A DNA stretch of 64,000 nt, from the NCBI RefSeq assembly GCF_001509835.1, contig NZ_JXTJ01000017.1, positions 124,001 through 188,000 of the forward strand, given 5' to 3'. The DNA comes from Allobosea sp. WAO (GTDB lineage Bacteria; Pseudomonadota; Alphaproteobacteria; Rhizobiales; Beijerinckiaceae). The notes beneath the pieces were generated by a model. It was not told the origin of the DNA, ran no database searches, and saw only the letters and a program-made list of their open reading frames with translations. The position numbers and the translations under genes are program-made. Shown here piece by piece: positions 1-8,621 of this stretch (its first letter is position 1; every line of letters begins with the position of its first letter).

Positions 1-1
1 C

Positions 2-583
2 GTGGTCAATCCCAACAATCCCGACGGCCGCGCCATCGGCCTTGCGGCGCTGACGGCCCTGGCGGCGGAGCTTGCGGCTTGCGGCGGCCTGCTGGTGATC
101 GACGAGGCCTTCGCCGATTTCCAGCCCGGCTTCAGCCTCGTCCCGGCGCTGCCGCCGGCAGCGCTGGTGCTGCGTTCATTCGGCAAGGCCTATGGGCTGG
201 CGGGCCTACGGCTCGGCTTCGCGATCGGCGAGGCGAGGCATGTCGAGGCGCTGTGCGGCATGCTCGGCCCCTGGGCCGTGGCGGGCCCCGCACTCGAAAT
301 CGGTGCGCAGGCGCTCGGCGATGCCGGCTGGCTCACAGCGCAGGAGCGGGCGCGCGGCGAGGATGCGCGCCGGCTCGACGCTTTGCTCGCCAGGCGTGGG
401 CGGGTCGTCGGTGGCACCGCGCTCTATCGCTTGCTGGAGACCCCGGATGCACCGGAGCTGTTTGCGCGGCTCGGGCGGGCCGGCATCTATGTCAGGCGTT
501 TCCAGTCCGATCCGTCCCGCCTGCGCTTCGGTCTGCCGGGCGATGAGGCGGGCTGGGCGCGGCTGACCGAGGTGCTTGCCTGA
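2..583 (+). CDS. cobC: Threonine-phosphate decarboxylase CobC/CobD, C-terminal part (cut by window edge)
   Basis: A fold-type I PLP enzyme of the L-threonine-O-3-phosphate decarboxylase family, which makes aminopropanol phosphate for the nucleotide loop of cobalamin. The window opens inside the gene, so the N-terminal part is missing and only about 190 residues are seen. Visible motifs are NPNNPDG, the PLP-contacting DEAFADF, and SFGKAYGLAGLRLGF, whose lysine is the expected Schiff-base residue. A histidinol-phosphate aminotransferase would share the fold, but the short linker and the GKAYGLAGLRLG stretch fit CobC/CobD better. The stop codon lies 1 nt from the stop of the convergent DMT transporter gene. 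Other cob genes are expected just upstream, outside the window. Confidence 0.85.
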   Translation: MVNPNNPDGRAIGLAALTALAAELAACGGLLVIDEAFADFQPGFSLVPALPPAALVLRSFGKAYGLAGLRLGFAIGEARHVEALCGMLGPWAVAGPALEIGAQALGDAGWLTAQERARGEDARRLDALLARRGRVVGGTALYRLLETPDAPELFARLGRAGIYVRRFQSDPSRLRFGLPGDEAGWARLTEVLA

Positions 584-584
584 T

Positions 585-1538
585 TCAGGCCGGCTTCGCC
601 GCTGGCGGTCGCGTCACGATCACTATGCCGACGACGACGAGCGCGAAGCCGAGCGCGTGATAGAGCGCGAGCCTCTCGCCGAGGAAGAGCGTGGCGAGAA
701 TGGCGCTGAAGATCGGCAAGAGATGCATGAACATGCCGGTCCGGCCGGGGCCGAGCACCGCGACCGAACGGTTCCAGAAGATATAGGCCAGGATCGAGGG
801 GAAGATCGCGAGATAGAGGATCGTCCCGGCGCTGGCGGCGTCCAGCGTGAAGCCGCCGAGGCTCCGGTACTCCCAGGCGACGAGCGGCAGGTGGAACAGG
901 ACGCCGAAGGCGACGGTGACGCCGAGCAGCGCCATCGGCTCGAGCCCGAGCGGCCGCCAGCGGATCAGCACCGTGTAGAGTGCCCAGAAGCTCATGCCTG
1001 CAAGCACGAGCAGGTCGCCGGGATTGGGCGAGAAGCTGCGCAGCGCCGTAACATCGCCGCGAGCGATCACCACAGCCGCGCCTGCGAGCGAGACCGCGAT
1101 GCCGAGGATCTGCCTGGGTGCCAGCTTTTGCTTCAGGATCAGGAAGGCGAGCAGGAAGGTCGCGATCGGCAGGAGCGAGTTGACCAGCGCGGCGTTGACC
1201 ACGGTGGTGTGATGCAGCGCCGCGTAGACGAAGCAGTTGAAGGCGGTGACGCCGACCGCGCCGAGCAGAGCGAGGAAGGGCAGGTTCGTCCGGATGCGCG
1301 GCCATTGCGCCCGGATCGCCGGCAGGCAGAAGGGCAGCAGGATCACGAGCGCCACCGCCCAGCGCCAGAACGACATCTGGAACGGCGGGATCGCGTCCCG
1401 CATCGCCCGGGCGAACAGGAAGTTGCCGGAAAAGAACAGCGGCGGCAGCGCCGCCAGCCACCAGGCCGAGGCCGGGATCGCCGGGCTCCCGGCAGGGACG
1501 GTCCCTGCAGTAGCGGTCTTGGCCGATGTCGTGGTCAA
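585..1538 (-). CDS. DMT-superfamily (EamA) exporter
   Basis: A ten-helix drug/metabolite transporter of about 317 residues with two EamA repeats. The first repeat begins at the PPLFFSGNFLFARAM segment and the second at SFWALYTVLIRW. The family exports metabolites, and the substrate cannot be read from sequence. I place the start at a TTG at 1538 whose last two bases overlap the TGA stop of the upstream permease (TTGA), which suggests translational coupling. No ATG gives a better fit. The open frame runs further upstream through the permease gene, but that is shadow. It is the last gene of a leftward group with an ABC permease and two binding proteins. A DMT exporter in an importer operon is mildly unusual. 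Confidence 0.85.
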   Translation of the reverse strand: MTTTSAKTATAGTVPAGSPAIPASAWWLAALPPLFFSGNFLFARAMRDAIPPFQMSFWRWAVALVILLPFCLPAIRAQWPRIRTNLPFLALLGAVGVTAFNCFVYAALHHTTVVNAALVNSLLPIATFLLAFLILKQKLAPRQILGIAVSLAGAAVVIARGDVTALRSFSPNPGDLLVLAGMSFWALYTVLIRWRPLGLEPMALLGVTVAFGVLFHLPLVAWEYRSLGGFTLDAASAGTILYLAIFPSILAYIFWNRSVAVLGPGRTGMFMHLLPIFSAILATLFLGERLALYHALGFALVVVGIVIVTRPPAAKPA

Positions 1539-2332
1539 GCCTTCACCGTCCGCAGTTCCGTATAGCGGCCGAGCCAGACATTGATGCCGACGGCCAGCAT
1601 GAAGACGATCAGCAGCAGTGCGTACATCTTCGGCATGTTGAAGGTCGCATAGGTCTGGATCACGGCATAGCCGAGGCCCTGATTGGCGAGCTTGGTCTCG
1701 GCCAGCAAGGTGCCGATGATGGCGACGCCGAGGCCGATCCTGATGCCGTTGATCACCGGCGCCCGCATCGCCGGGAGATAGACCTTCGAGACCATCTGCA
1801 GGGAGGTCAGGCGGAAGCTCAGTCCGACGCGGATCAGCACCTTGTCGATCTCGCGCATGCCGCCGGCGACGCTGATGGCGACCGGGAAGAAGCAGGAGAG
1901 CGCGCCCATCGCCACCTTCGAGCCGGGACCGACGCCGAACCACATGATCAGGATCGGGAAGAAGATGATCTTCGGGGTCGGCCCGAGATAGTGCAGGAAG
2001 GGCTCATAGGCCTGCGCCAGGAAGCGGCTGCGCCCGAGCGCCATGCCGGTCAGGATGCCGGCCCCTCCGCCGATCAGGGTCGCCAGCGCGACCTCGCCGG
2101 CGGTGACGCCAAGATCGGCATAGAAGCGCCGGTCGAGCAGGACGAGGCCGAGCTCGCGCAGGATACGGGTCAGCGAGGGCACGACGTCCTTGTAGAGCAG
2201 GCCGGACTGCGCCATCGCCTCCCAGAGCAGCAGCACGGTTCCGATGATGGCGAGGCGCGTCATCAGCACGGCGCGCGCTTCGCTGTTGGCGGCGTTCGCG
2301 GGCGAGATTGGCGTCGTGGCCGTCATCGTCAT
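1535..2332 (-). CDS. ABC transporter permease, NitT/TauT/SsuC type
   Basis: Integral membrane subunit of 265 residues of a nitrate/taurine/alkanesulfonate/riboflavin-precursor-type importer. Several hydrophobic segments are present, plus the cytoplasmic EAA-type loop (GALSCFFPVAISVAGGMREID followed by VGLSFRL), which contacts an ATPase. Its own cluster has two binding proteins but no ATPase. The nearest ATPase gene is 5 kb away at 7460-8314, beside a second permease, so the two permeases may share it. The ATG at 2332 is the first good start. A palindromic intergenic repeat lies upstream, between this gene and the binding-protein gene. Confidence 0.88.
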   Translation of the reverse strand: MTMTATTPISPANAANSEARAVLMTRLAIIGTVLLLWEAMAQSGLLYKDVVPSLTRILRELGLVLLDRRFYADLGVTAGEVALATLIGGGAGILTGMALGRSRFLAQAYEPFLHYLGPTPKIIFFPILIMWFGVGPGSKVAMGALSCFFPVAISVAGGMREIDKVLIRVGLSFRLTSLQMVSKVYLPAMRAPVINGIRIGLGVAIIGTLLAETKLANQGLGYAVIQTYATFNMPKMYALLLIVFMLAVGINVWLGRYTELRTVKA

Positions 2333-2385
2333 GGGGAGCCCAATCTCCAGTCTTCCTGCTGTCGGATCGGTTCGATCGACATCTC

Positions 2386-2428
2386 CGTCATTCCGGCGCT
2401 GCGCTGTTTCGCAGCGGTCGGAATGACG
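2386..2428. repeat. Palindromic REP-like intergenic element
   Basis: CGTCATTCCG (2386-2395) is matched by its reverse complement CGGAATGACG (2419-2428). The inside is also self-complementary (GCGCTGCG against CGCAGCG). The element lies in the 124-nt gap between two co-oriented ABC genes. Elements with CGTCATTCCG ends are typical dispersed intergenic repeats of Rhizobiales. In the mRNA it would form a stable hairpin that could set different levels of binding protein and permease (inference). Confidence 0.65.
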
Positions 2429-2456
2429 CAGAAGGCTTGCTGCCGCCGGGACCTCA

Positions 2457-3419
2457 TCAGCGCGGCGGGATCTGGATCAGCTCGGACAGCTGTTCCTTGG
2501 TCAGCGGCTGCGCGGTGTATTTCAGTGTCACCGCGTCGGGAACGATGGTTTCCAGGCCGACGATCTTGTCGGGGTCGATCGCCGCCTTCGGGAAGAAATC
2601 GTCGCGGACGCGCTTGGCGATGGTCTCGGGGATGCCGACGAAATCGGCATAGTGCTTCAGCGCCGCCGGGTCGGAATACATGGCGTCGACGGTCTCACGA
2701 TAGGCCTTCATGAAGCGCTCGATCACCGGCTTCTTCGCCTGCATCGTCGCGGTGTTGGTGACGAGCAGCCGCACCGTCTGGCTCTTGAAGGCCTGGGTGT
2801 CGTTGCCGGTAGCGATGACGCGGATCTCGCCCTTGTCGAGCTGCTGCAGGCCGAAGGGCGGCGCCGACCAGCCGACATCGATCTGGCCGGACATCACCTG
2901 CGTCAGCGTCGCCGCCGGGCCGCCGGTCGCGGTCGGGCGCGGCTTGATGTTGTTTTCCTTGATGTAGGCGTTGACCACGCCATGGGTCGACGAGCCGTTC
3001 GTCGAGTAGGCGACGGTCTTGCCCTCGAAATCCTTCAACGTCTTGATCGGCGAATCCGCCTTCACGTACCAGAACAGGTCCTGGCCGCCGGTGGTCTCGG
3101 CACCGATGATCCGGATCGGCGCGCCCTTCGAATAGGCGCCGAGCGCGCCCATGATGCCGACCGCGACGCCGATGTCGACGCTGTTGGAGAGCACCGCCTG
3201 CTGGGTCTCGCCGCCGCCCTGAGTGTAGAGCATTTCGAGCTCGAGCCCGTGCTTCTTGAAGATGCCGAGCCTGGTGCCGACCTCGGAGACCGAGGTGTCC
3301 CAGTTGCCGCGCTGGCCGATGGCGAGCTTGAGCTTGTCCTGCGCCGCAGCCGGCAGGGCCATGCCGGCCACGAGGCCGAAGGCGGCCAATGCCAGCCCTA
3401 ATTGCCTGATCTTGGTCAT
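2457..3419 (-). CDS. Periplasmic substrate-binding protein, NitT/TauT (NMT1/SsuA-like) family
   Basis: A 320-residue secreted binding protein. The start at 3419 is set by a strong AGGGAGG site 5 nt upstream and by a clean signal peptide (MTKIRQLGLALAAFGLVAGM, then LPAAAQD). The mature part has the NMT1/ThiY-like pattern: KLKLAIGQRGNWDTSVSEVG, LGIFKKHGLELEMLYTQGGG, and a central domain with GKTVAYSTNGSSTH. Related proteins bind sulfonates, nitrate or pyrimidine precursors. The ligand here is unknown. It precedes the permease gene on the same strand and follows a second, different binding-protein gene at 3525-4517. Confidence 0.87.
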   Translation of the reverse strand: MTKIRQLGLALAAFGLVAGMALPAAAQDKLKLAIGQRGNWDTSVSEVGTRLGIFKKHGLELEMLYTQGGGETQQAVLSNSVDIGVAVGIMGALGAYSKGAPIRIIGAETTGGQDLFWYVKADSPIKTLKDFEGKTVAYSTNGSSTHGVVNAYIKENNIKPRPTATGGPAATLTQVMSGQIDVGWSAPPFGLQQLDKGEIRVIATGNDTQAFKSQTVRLLVTNTATMQAKKPVIERFMKAYRETVDAMYSDPAALKHYADFVGIPETIAKRVRDDFFPKAAIDPDKIVGLETIVPDAVTLKYTAQPLTKEQLSELIQIPPR

Positions 3420-3524
3420 GTCGTCCTCCCTCTGTCGCACCGTCGGGCGGTGCTCTTTATTTGGATCGGCTCTCGCGCTCACCGCTCTGTCGGCGGCCTG
3501 CGAGCGCGAGCGCCGCATGCGAAA

Positions 3525-4517
3525 TCAGATCTTGAACCCCTCCAGCGTTGCGGGATGGAACAGCTCCTCGATGCGAAGCTGCCGCGCAGACAGGCCTTGC
3601 CGGTGGTGGGCCTTGAGGAAAGCATCCAGCACATGCCGGTTCGGCGCAACGCCATAGGACCAGAAGTCCTCTCCGAGCAGCGCGCGCGCGCCTTGCAGCT
3701 GCTCCTCGACGAAGGGCAGGGTGATCTTGGTCGCCGAGGTGTCGGAGAGCCTGACCAGCGCCAGCTTCTTGGATTGCTCGAAGGCCTTGAGTAGGGCCGC
3801 CGGCAGCCAGGGCTGCGCCTCGGCGATGGTCTTGCGCACCCCGAGCACGTGCATGATCGGGAAGATGCCGGTGCGGCGGTAATAGTCGCCGGCGGCAGCC
3901 GTCGGATCGGGGAACAGGCGCCCGACCTGCGGGTGGCCCTCGTCGAAGCAGGACGGCGCGCGCGGCCCGATGAAGCCGTCGATCTCGCCGGCCATCAGCA
4001 TGGCATTGAGCGAGCGGTCCTCCGGCGCCTGCTCGACGCGGATATCGGCCGGCAGCTCGACCTTGATCTTCTCGGGCCGGCCCGGCTGCTCGATGCCGCC
4101 GCGCACCCAGATCACGTCGGAGGGCTTCACGCCATAGTCCTGCTCCAGCATGTCGCGGATCCAGACGCAGGCGGTCAGTTGGTATTCCGGGCAGCCGATG
4201 CGCCGTCCCTTCAGGTCTTCGGGCTTCTCGATGCCGCGGTCCTTGCGCACGAGGATGCCGGTATGCCGGAAGGCCCGGGAAAGGAAGGCCGGCACGCCGA
4301 CATAAGGGTTGGTGCCCTGCGCCGTCTTGACCGTGAAGCTCGACAGCGAGGCCTCGCAGACATCGAACTCGGCATGGCGGAAGGCACGGAAGAAGATTTC
4401 CTCCGGCGCCAGCGTCATGAACACGGGGTCGACGCCGTCGATCTGCACCGCGCCGTCGATCAGCGGGCGGTTGCGGTCATAGTCGCCGATGGCGACGGAG
4501 AGGCACAGTTTCGACAA
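3525..4517 (-). CDS. Second binding-protein-like gene (4,5-dihydroxyphthalate decarboxylase-like / NMT1 superfamily)
   Basis: A protein of about 330 residues beginning (M)SKLCLSVAIGDYDRNRPL, with CEASLSSFTVKTAQG, LSRAFRHTGILVRKDRGI and RIGCPEYQLTACVW. This is the family often annotated as 4,5-dihydroxyphthalate decarboxylase, which has a periplasmic-binding-protein fold. No export signal is seen. I choose the TTG at 4517 because GGGAGGA lies 6 nt upstream and the conserved family N-terminus starts there. An in-frame ATG at 4658 would add 47 low-complexity residues. Many relatives sit in ABC-importer clusters without aromatic catabolism genes, as here, so the decarboxylase name should not be taken literally. 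Confidence 0.78.
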   Translation of the reverse strand: MSKLCLSVAIGDYDRNRPLIDGAVQIDGVDPVFMTLAPEEIFFRAFRHAEFDVCEASLSSFTVKTAQGTNPYVGVPAFLSRAFRHTGILVRKDRGIEKPEDLKGRRIGCPEYQLTACVWIRDMLEQDYGVKPSDVIWVRGGIEQPGRPEKIKVELPADIRVEQAPEDRSLNAMLMAGEIDGFIGPRAPSCFDEGHPQVGRLFPDPTAAAGDYYRRTGIFPIMHVLGVRKTIAEAQPWLPAALLKAFEQSKKLALVRLSDTSATKITLPFVEEQLQGARALLGEDFWSYGVAPNRHVLDAFLKAHHRQGLSARQLRIEELFHPATLEGFKI

Positions 4518-4710
4518 TCCATCCTCCCGGGCGGGCGACGCGAGCGCCCCGCCATTTTCGCCAGAATGCCGCCGGGCACCGGGGCCGACAAAGACTTCCG
4601 CTGGCTGTCTGGGAGACGCTGCCGATATGGCAGGGAGCGAAGGCGACGGGTGCGGCATCGCAGGCTATCGTCGCAGCCTGTTCCCGATTCTGATTCCCGG
4701 AGAAGACGCC

Positions 4711-5682
4711 ATGCAGCCCTGGCCGAAGCAGAATGCCCTGACCATCGGCTTCGCCCATGCCGCTTATCAGCTCCGCGACGAATATCTGGCACGGAACGGG
4801 CAGGCGACGAGCTTCGAGGTCCGCACCGTCGACGAGCTGAAGGCGAGGGCGCATGAGGCCGATGTGCTTGTCGTCTCCGGGCTCTGGCGCAACGAGATGC
4901 TCGATCTTGCCGGCAAGCTGCGCTTCATCCAGTCGGTCAGCGCCGGCACCGACCAGTTCGACAAGCAGCGCCTAACCGCCGGCGGCATCCGGCTCGCCAG
5001 CGGCCAGGGCAGCAATGAGCGCGCCGTCGCCGAGCACGCAATGTCGCTGATCCTGGCGCTGGCGCGCCAGCTCCATCTCGCGCGCGACAACCAGGCCCAG
5101 CGCTTCTGGCGGCCGATGATCGGCGACCGGTCGCGCCGCGAGGACGAGCTCGGCGGCAAGACGCTGGTCGTGGTCGGCCTCGGCCGCATCGGCCTGCGGC
5201 TCTCTGCCCTCGCCGGTGCCTTCGGCATGCGCGTCATCGGCGTGCGTCGGCGTGGCGGTAGCGAACCGGGCATCGAGAAGATCGTGCCGCCTGCCGAGCT
5301 CGCGAGCGTGCTCGCTGCGGCGGACATCGTCGCGCTGACCTGCCCGCTGACGCCGGAAACAGAGGGGCTGATCGATGCCACCGCGCTCGCGGCAATGAAG
5401 CCCTCGGCCTTCCTGATCAATGTCGCGCGCGGCCGCGTCGTCGACGAGGCTGCGCTGATCGCGGCTCTGGCTTCGGGCCGCATCGCGGGCGCCGGCATCG
5501 ATTGCGTTTACGAGGAGCCACTGCCGGCGGAGTCGCCGCTCTGGGCCCTACCCAATGCGCTGGTCACGCCGCACAGCGCCGGCGAGACGCGCGCCTATGA
5601 GCGCAATATCGTCGACATGCTGCTCGACAATCTCGGCCGGCTCGAACGCGGCGAGGCGCAGCTTTTCAATCAGGTCGTCTAA
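4711..5682 (+). CDS. D-2-hydroxyacid dehydrogenase, NAD(P)-dependent
   Basis: A 323-residue cytoplasmic oxidoreductase of the D-isomer-specific 2-hydroxyacid dehydrogenase family. It has the dinucleotide-binding VVGLGRIGLRLSALAGAFG motif, the family signature around LINVARGRVVDEAAL, and a catalytic His in TPHSAGET near the C-terminus. It would interconvert a 2-oxoacid and a D-2-hydroxyacid; glyoxylate/hydroxypyruvate or phenylpyruvate-type substrates are all possible. The ATG at 4711 follows CCGGAGAAGACGCC. Longer in-frame starts overlap the divergent binding-protein gene and are rejected. Its position between the two halves of an importer suggests that it acts on the imported compound or a derivative (inference). 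Confidence 0.87.
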   Translation: MQPWPKQNALTIGFAHAAYQLRDEYLARNGQATSFEVRTVDELKARAHEADVLVVSGLWRNEMLDLAGKLRFIQSVSAGTDQFDKQRLTAGGIRLASGQGSNERAVAEHAMSLILALARQLHLARDNQAQRFWRPMIGDRSRREDELGGKTLVVVGLGRIGLRLSALAGAFGMRVIGVRRRGGSEPGIEKIVPPAELASVLAAADIVALTCPLTPETEGLIDATALAAMKPSAFLINVARGRVVDEAALIAALASGRIAGAGIDCVYEEPLPAESPLWALPNALVTPHSAGETRAYERNIVDMLLDNLGRLERGEAQLFNQVV

Positions 5683-5697
5683 GGGAAGGCGCCCGGA

Positions 5698-6621
5698 TCA
5701 GCCGATGCGCCTCGCGAGCGGCCCGAGCGACTCCAGCAGGTGCTCGGTCACCGTGCCGAGGAAGCGCTCCATCGCCTCGTTCTGGCGCGAGGCCTGGCCG
5801 CCGGCGGCGCGTACGAGGTAGAGGGTGCGCTTGATCGGCTGGTCGACGATGCGCCGGCCGATCAGCTTGCCCGCCTTGAGTTCCTCGATCGCGGTGCCAT
5901 AGGGCATGATGCTGGCGGCCGCGCCGCGCACCACCAGCGTGCGCATCGCCGGTATCGATTGCGCCTCGTAGAGGATGCTCAGAGGCAGCGCGAAGCGCTC
6001 GGCCGCCTGCTTCAGCAGCTTCTGGACCTGATCGCGCTCGCCCGCCTGGACGAGCTCGTGGCTCAGCGCCTCGGCGAGTGTGATCGTCTCCGGCATCGGC
6101 TCGGGGCCGGGCGCGGTGGCGAAGAGCAGCTCCTCCTCCAGGATCGGACGGCGCTCGATGCCCGGCCGTTCCTCGACGCCATAGGCGAAGGCGATGTTGA
6201 CCTCGCCGCGCTCCAGTTCCTGGACGAGGACATGGCTCAGTTCCTCGACGAGGCTGAGCGAGACGGCCGGAATCTCGTTCTTGGCGTCGACCAGAAGATC
6301 GGGTCCGATCTGCAGCATGATGCTCGGAGTCAGACCGAGGACCAGCGTTTCCTGCTCGCTGCCGGATAGCGCGCGCACGTCGCGGCGCGCCTCCTCGACA
6401 TCCTGCAGGATGCGTGTCGCCCGTTCGAGCAGGAGCTTTCCGGCCGCAGTCAGCACGACGCCGCGCGAATGCCGCAGCAGCAGCTCCGTCTTCAGGTCCT
6501 GTTCGAGCTGGCGGATCTGCAGGCCCAGCGCCGGCTGCGCGACATTGAGCTGTTCTGCCGCCCGCGTGATGTTGCCGACCTCGGCGATCCTGACGAAGTA
6601 GCGGAGCTGGCGGAGATTGAT
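5698..6621 (-). CDS. LysR-family transcriptional regulator with apparent ATC start
   Basis: A full-length LysR protein of about 307 residues if translation begins at 6621. The N-terminal winged helix reads INLRQLRYFVRIAEVGNITR, followed by AAEQLNVAQPALGLQIRQLE. An effector domain follows, beginning near VLGLTPSIMLQIGPDLL. There is no ATG, GTG or TTG between the in-frame TAG upstream (about 6707) and the HTH. The codon where LysR proteins normally begin is ATC, placed correctly behind a GGGAGGT site. The first canonical start in frame is a GTG at 6456, which would delete most of the HTH. Either ATC is used, the base is a mutation, or there is a sequence error. The gene follows the permease/ATPase pair on the same strand and probably regulates the importer. 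Confidence 0.8.
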   Translation of the reverse strand: MNLRQLRYFVRIAEVGNITRAAEQLNVAQPALGLQIRQLEQDLKTELLLRHSRGVVLTAAGKLLLERATRILQDVEEARRDVRALSGSEQETLVLGLTPSIMLQIGPDLLVDAKNEIPAVSLSLVEELSHVLVQELERGEVNIAFAYGVEERPGIERRPILEEELLFATAPGPEPMPETITLAEALSHELVQAGERDQVQKLLKQAAERFALPLSILYEAQSIPAMRTLVVRGAAASIMPYGTAIEELKAGKLIGRRIVDQPIKRTLYLVRAAGGQASRQNEAMERFLGTVTEHLLESLGPLARRIG

Positions 6622-6699
6622 CGGGACCTCCCGGATAGCGTTGGCGGCGCAGGCACTATGCTGCCTGCAACAGGCGCCAACAAGCCCGTGCCGGCGCGG

Positions 6700-7455
6700 C
6701 TATTGCACCGGCCGGAACCAGCGCTCCATCCGCTCCAGCCCGGCGAAGATCACGACGCTGACCAGGATCACGAAGATGATCGTCGCGAACATGCCGGGCA
6801 GGTCGTAACGCTCGGCGAGATCGTTGATCAGCTGGCCGAGTCCGCCGAAATTGATCAGGAACTCGACGCCGATCAGGTTGATCAGCGCGAAGATAAGTCC
6901 GAGCCGCACACCAACGAAGATGGTCGGCACCGCCGCCGGCAGCAGGATCATGCGGAATTGCTGCGCGGGCGTCAGGTTATAGCTGCGCCCGACATTGATC
7001 AGGCTCTTTCTGACGCCGTTCAGCCCTTCCAGCGTCTTCAGGATCACCGGGCCGAGGCCGGCGACGAAGCCCATGGCGACGATGGTCGCGGCGCTGCGCC
7101 CGAAGATCACCAGGAAGAGCGGATAGGCGAGCACGATCGGCGCCGCGGCCACGGCCGCGACCCAGGGCTCGGTCGCCAGCCTCAAGGTTCGGAAGCGGTA
7201 GAGCAGCATGCCGAGGCCGATGCCGACGATCGCGACCAGCACGCTCGCGGTCAGTGCTTCCGCGCCGGTGAGCAGCAGCCGCCGCGCCAGTTCCTCCTCG
7301 CTGAACAGGCGCCCGAAGCTGCCGAACACCGCCGAGGGCAGCGGTATGACGAATTGGTTCAGGATCTGCAGGCGCAGCAGAATCTCGACCGCGCCGAGGA
7401 CGAGGCCGAGCGTGGCGAGGCCGAAGGCGATGGGCGGGATGCGGGTCAGGAACAC
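6700..7455 (-). CDS. ABC transporter permease, NitT/TauT/SsuC type (second permease)
   Basis: Membrane subunit of about 251 residues. It contains LVLGAVEILLRLQILNQF, several further helices, and an EAA-like loop with GLNGVRKSLINVGRSYNL, the coupling helix that docks on the ATPase. I use the GTG at 7455, 4 nt after the stop of the upstream ATPase gene, instead of the longer frame that overlaps the ATPase. It differs clearly from the permease at 1535-2332, so the system may use a permease heterodimer or two separate transporters that share an ATPase (inference). Confidence 0.85.
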   Translation of the reverse strand: MFLTRIPPIAFGLATLGLVLGAVEILLRLQILNQFVIPLPSAVFGSFGRLFSEEELARRLLLTGAEALTASVLVAIVGIGLGMLLYRFRTLRLATEPWVAAVAAAPIVLAYPLFLVIFGRSAATIVAMGFVAGLGPVILKTLEGLNGVRKSLINVGRSYNLTPAQQFRMILLPAAVPTIFVGVRLGLIFALINLIGVEFLINFGGLGQLINDLAERYDLPGMFATIIFVILVSVVIFAGLERMERWFRPVQ

Positions 7456-7459
7456 GGCG

Positions 7460-8314
7460 TCAGCGCTCTGCGCGCCCGAGCGCGCCCTTTTCCGATTCCG
7501 CCATGCCGCGGGAGGCTTCCTCGCGCAGATCGTTCCAGATCTCGGCGACATAGCGGCCGAAGGCATCGCTGCCGACGACGTCGCCGCGCCGCGGCCGTGG
7601 CAGCCGGATGTCGACGATGCGCTTCACCTTGCCCGGCCGGAAGCTCATGATCACCACCCGGTCGGAGAGCTGCACAGCTTCGGTGATGTTATGGGTGATC
7701 AGCAGGGTGGTCTGCTTGAGGTCCTGCTGAATGTTCAGAACCTTGTCGCCGAGCAGGAGCCTCGTCTGCTCGTCGAGTGCCGCGAAGGGCTCGTCCATCA
7801 GCAGGATCTTCGGCTCGAACACCAGGGTGCGGGCAATGGCGACGCGCTGGCGCATGCCGCCCGAAAGCTCGGCTGGGTAGCGCTGCTCGAAGCCGGCGAG
7901 CCCGACCATGTCGATGAATTTGCGCGCGGTCGCGTAACGTTGGGCTTTGGCGACGCCCTTCACCTCGAGCGGAAAGGCGACATTGTCGATCACCGTGCGC
8001 CAGGGAAAGGTCGATTCCTCCTGGAACACCATACCGATCGCCGGATGCGGGCCGCTGACCGTTTCGCCGGCGACCGAGACCGTGCCGTCATAGCCGCTGA
8101 CCAAGCCTCCAAGGATGTTGAACAGGGTCGACTTGCCGCAGCCGGACGGGCCGATGATCGAGACGAACTCGCCGCGCTCGATCGACAACGAGACGCGGTC
8201 GACCGCTGTGATCGTGCCTTCCCGGGTCTGGAAGCGCATGGTGACGTCGTCGAGGACGAGGTCGTTGGTCGTCTGGCTCGAGGCCAGTCGCAGCCTGGCA
8301 GTCGAGGCAGCCAT
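7460..8314 (-). CDS. ABC transporter ATP-binding protein, NitT/TauT/SsuB type
   Basis: A 284-residue nucleotide-binding subunit. It has Walker A GPSGCGKS (residues 55-62), Q-loop Q98, signature LSGGMRQR (from residue 150), Walker B ILLMDEP (from 170) and the switch His in LLITHNITEA. It powers import through the adjacent permease, whose GTG start lies 4 nt after this stop. The start at 8314 has AAGGAG about 11 nt upstream. In-frame ATGs at 8347 and 8368 are possible but add residues not typical of the family. It is the only ATPase for the two permeases of this region. Confidence 0.9.
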   Translation of the reverse strand: MAASTARLRLASSQTTNDLVLDDVTMRFQTREGTITAVDRVSLSIERGEFVSIIGPSGCGKSTLFNILGGLVSGYDGTVSVAGETVSGPHPAIGMVFQEESTFPWRTVIDNVAFPLEVKGVAKAQRYATARKFIDMVGLAGFEQRYPAELSGGMRQRVAIARTLVFEPKILLMDEPFAALDEQTRLLLGDKVLNIQQDLKQTTLLITHNITEAVQLSDRVVIMSFRPGKVKRIVDIRLPRPRRGDVVGSDAFGRYVAEIWNDLREEASRGMAESEKGALGRAER

Positions 8315-8621
8315 CTCCGTCCCGTCTCCTTGCGTTTCGCCGGTCATCGCGGCGCCAGTCGCCTGCACCGATGCGGACGGCTCCGGAGCGGCATGGCGGC
8401 AGTGGCCGTCGGCAGCGGCGGCATCGTTTCATCCCCTCGTGGCCGCTCGTGGCGAATGGCGGCCGATCTTGAAAGGAGCCTAGCGAGCGTGGGGCCTGCG
8501 GGTCCAAGACTATCTTGGTTGACCTCGCCAAACTTTTGACGAGGGGCTGGCCAGATGGGCGCTCGCCGGCGCATCGGCTATAGTTGGGTGGCGCAATGTC
8601 GCGCGCGGGGACGATTCGCGC
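8315..8621. other. Intergenic region between divergent ATPase and MarR genes
   Basis: About 300 nt without a convincing gene. It must hold promoters for the leftward ATPase-permease pair and the rightward MarR gene. TTGGTTGACCTCGCCAA near 8515-8531 has TTGG/CCAA arms and could be an operator, and a TTGACG hexamer is at 8536. No matched -10 element is obvious. Frames on both strands lack family features. Confidence 0.4.

Noticed and set aside
3525..4517. True 4,5-dihydroxyphthalate decarboxylase of phthalate catabolism
   Set aside because: No phthalate dioxygenase or other pht genes are present and the context is an ABC importer. The name reflects the fold family only.
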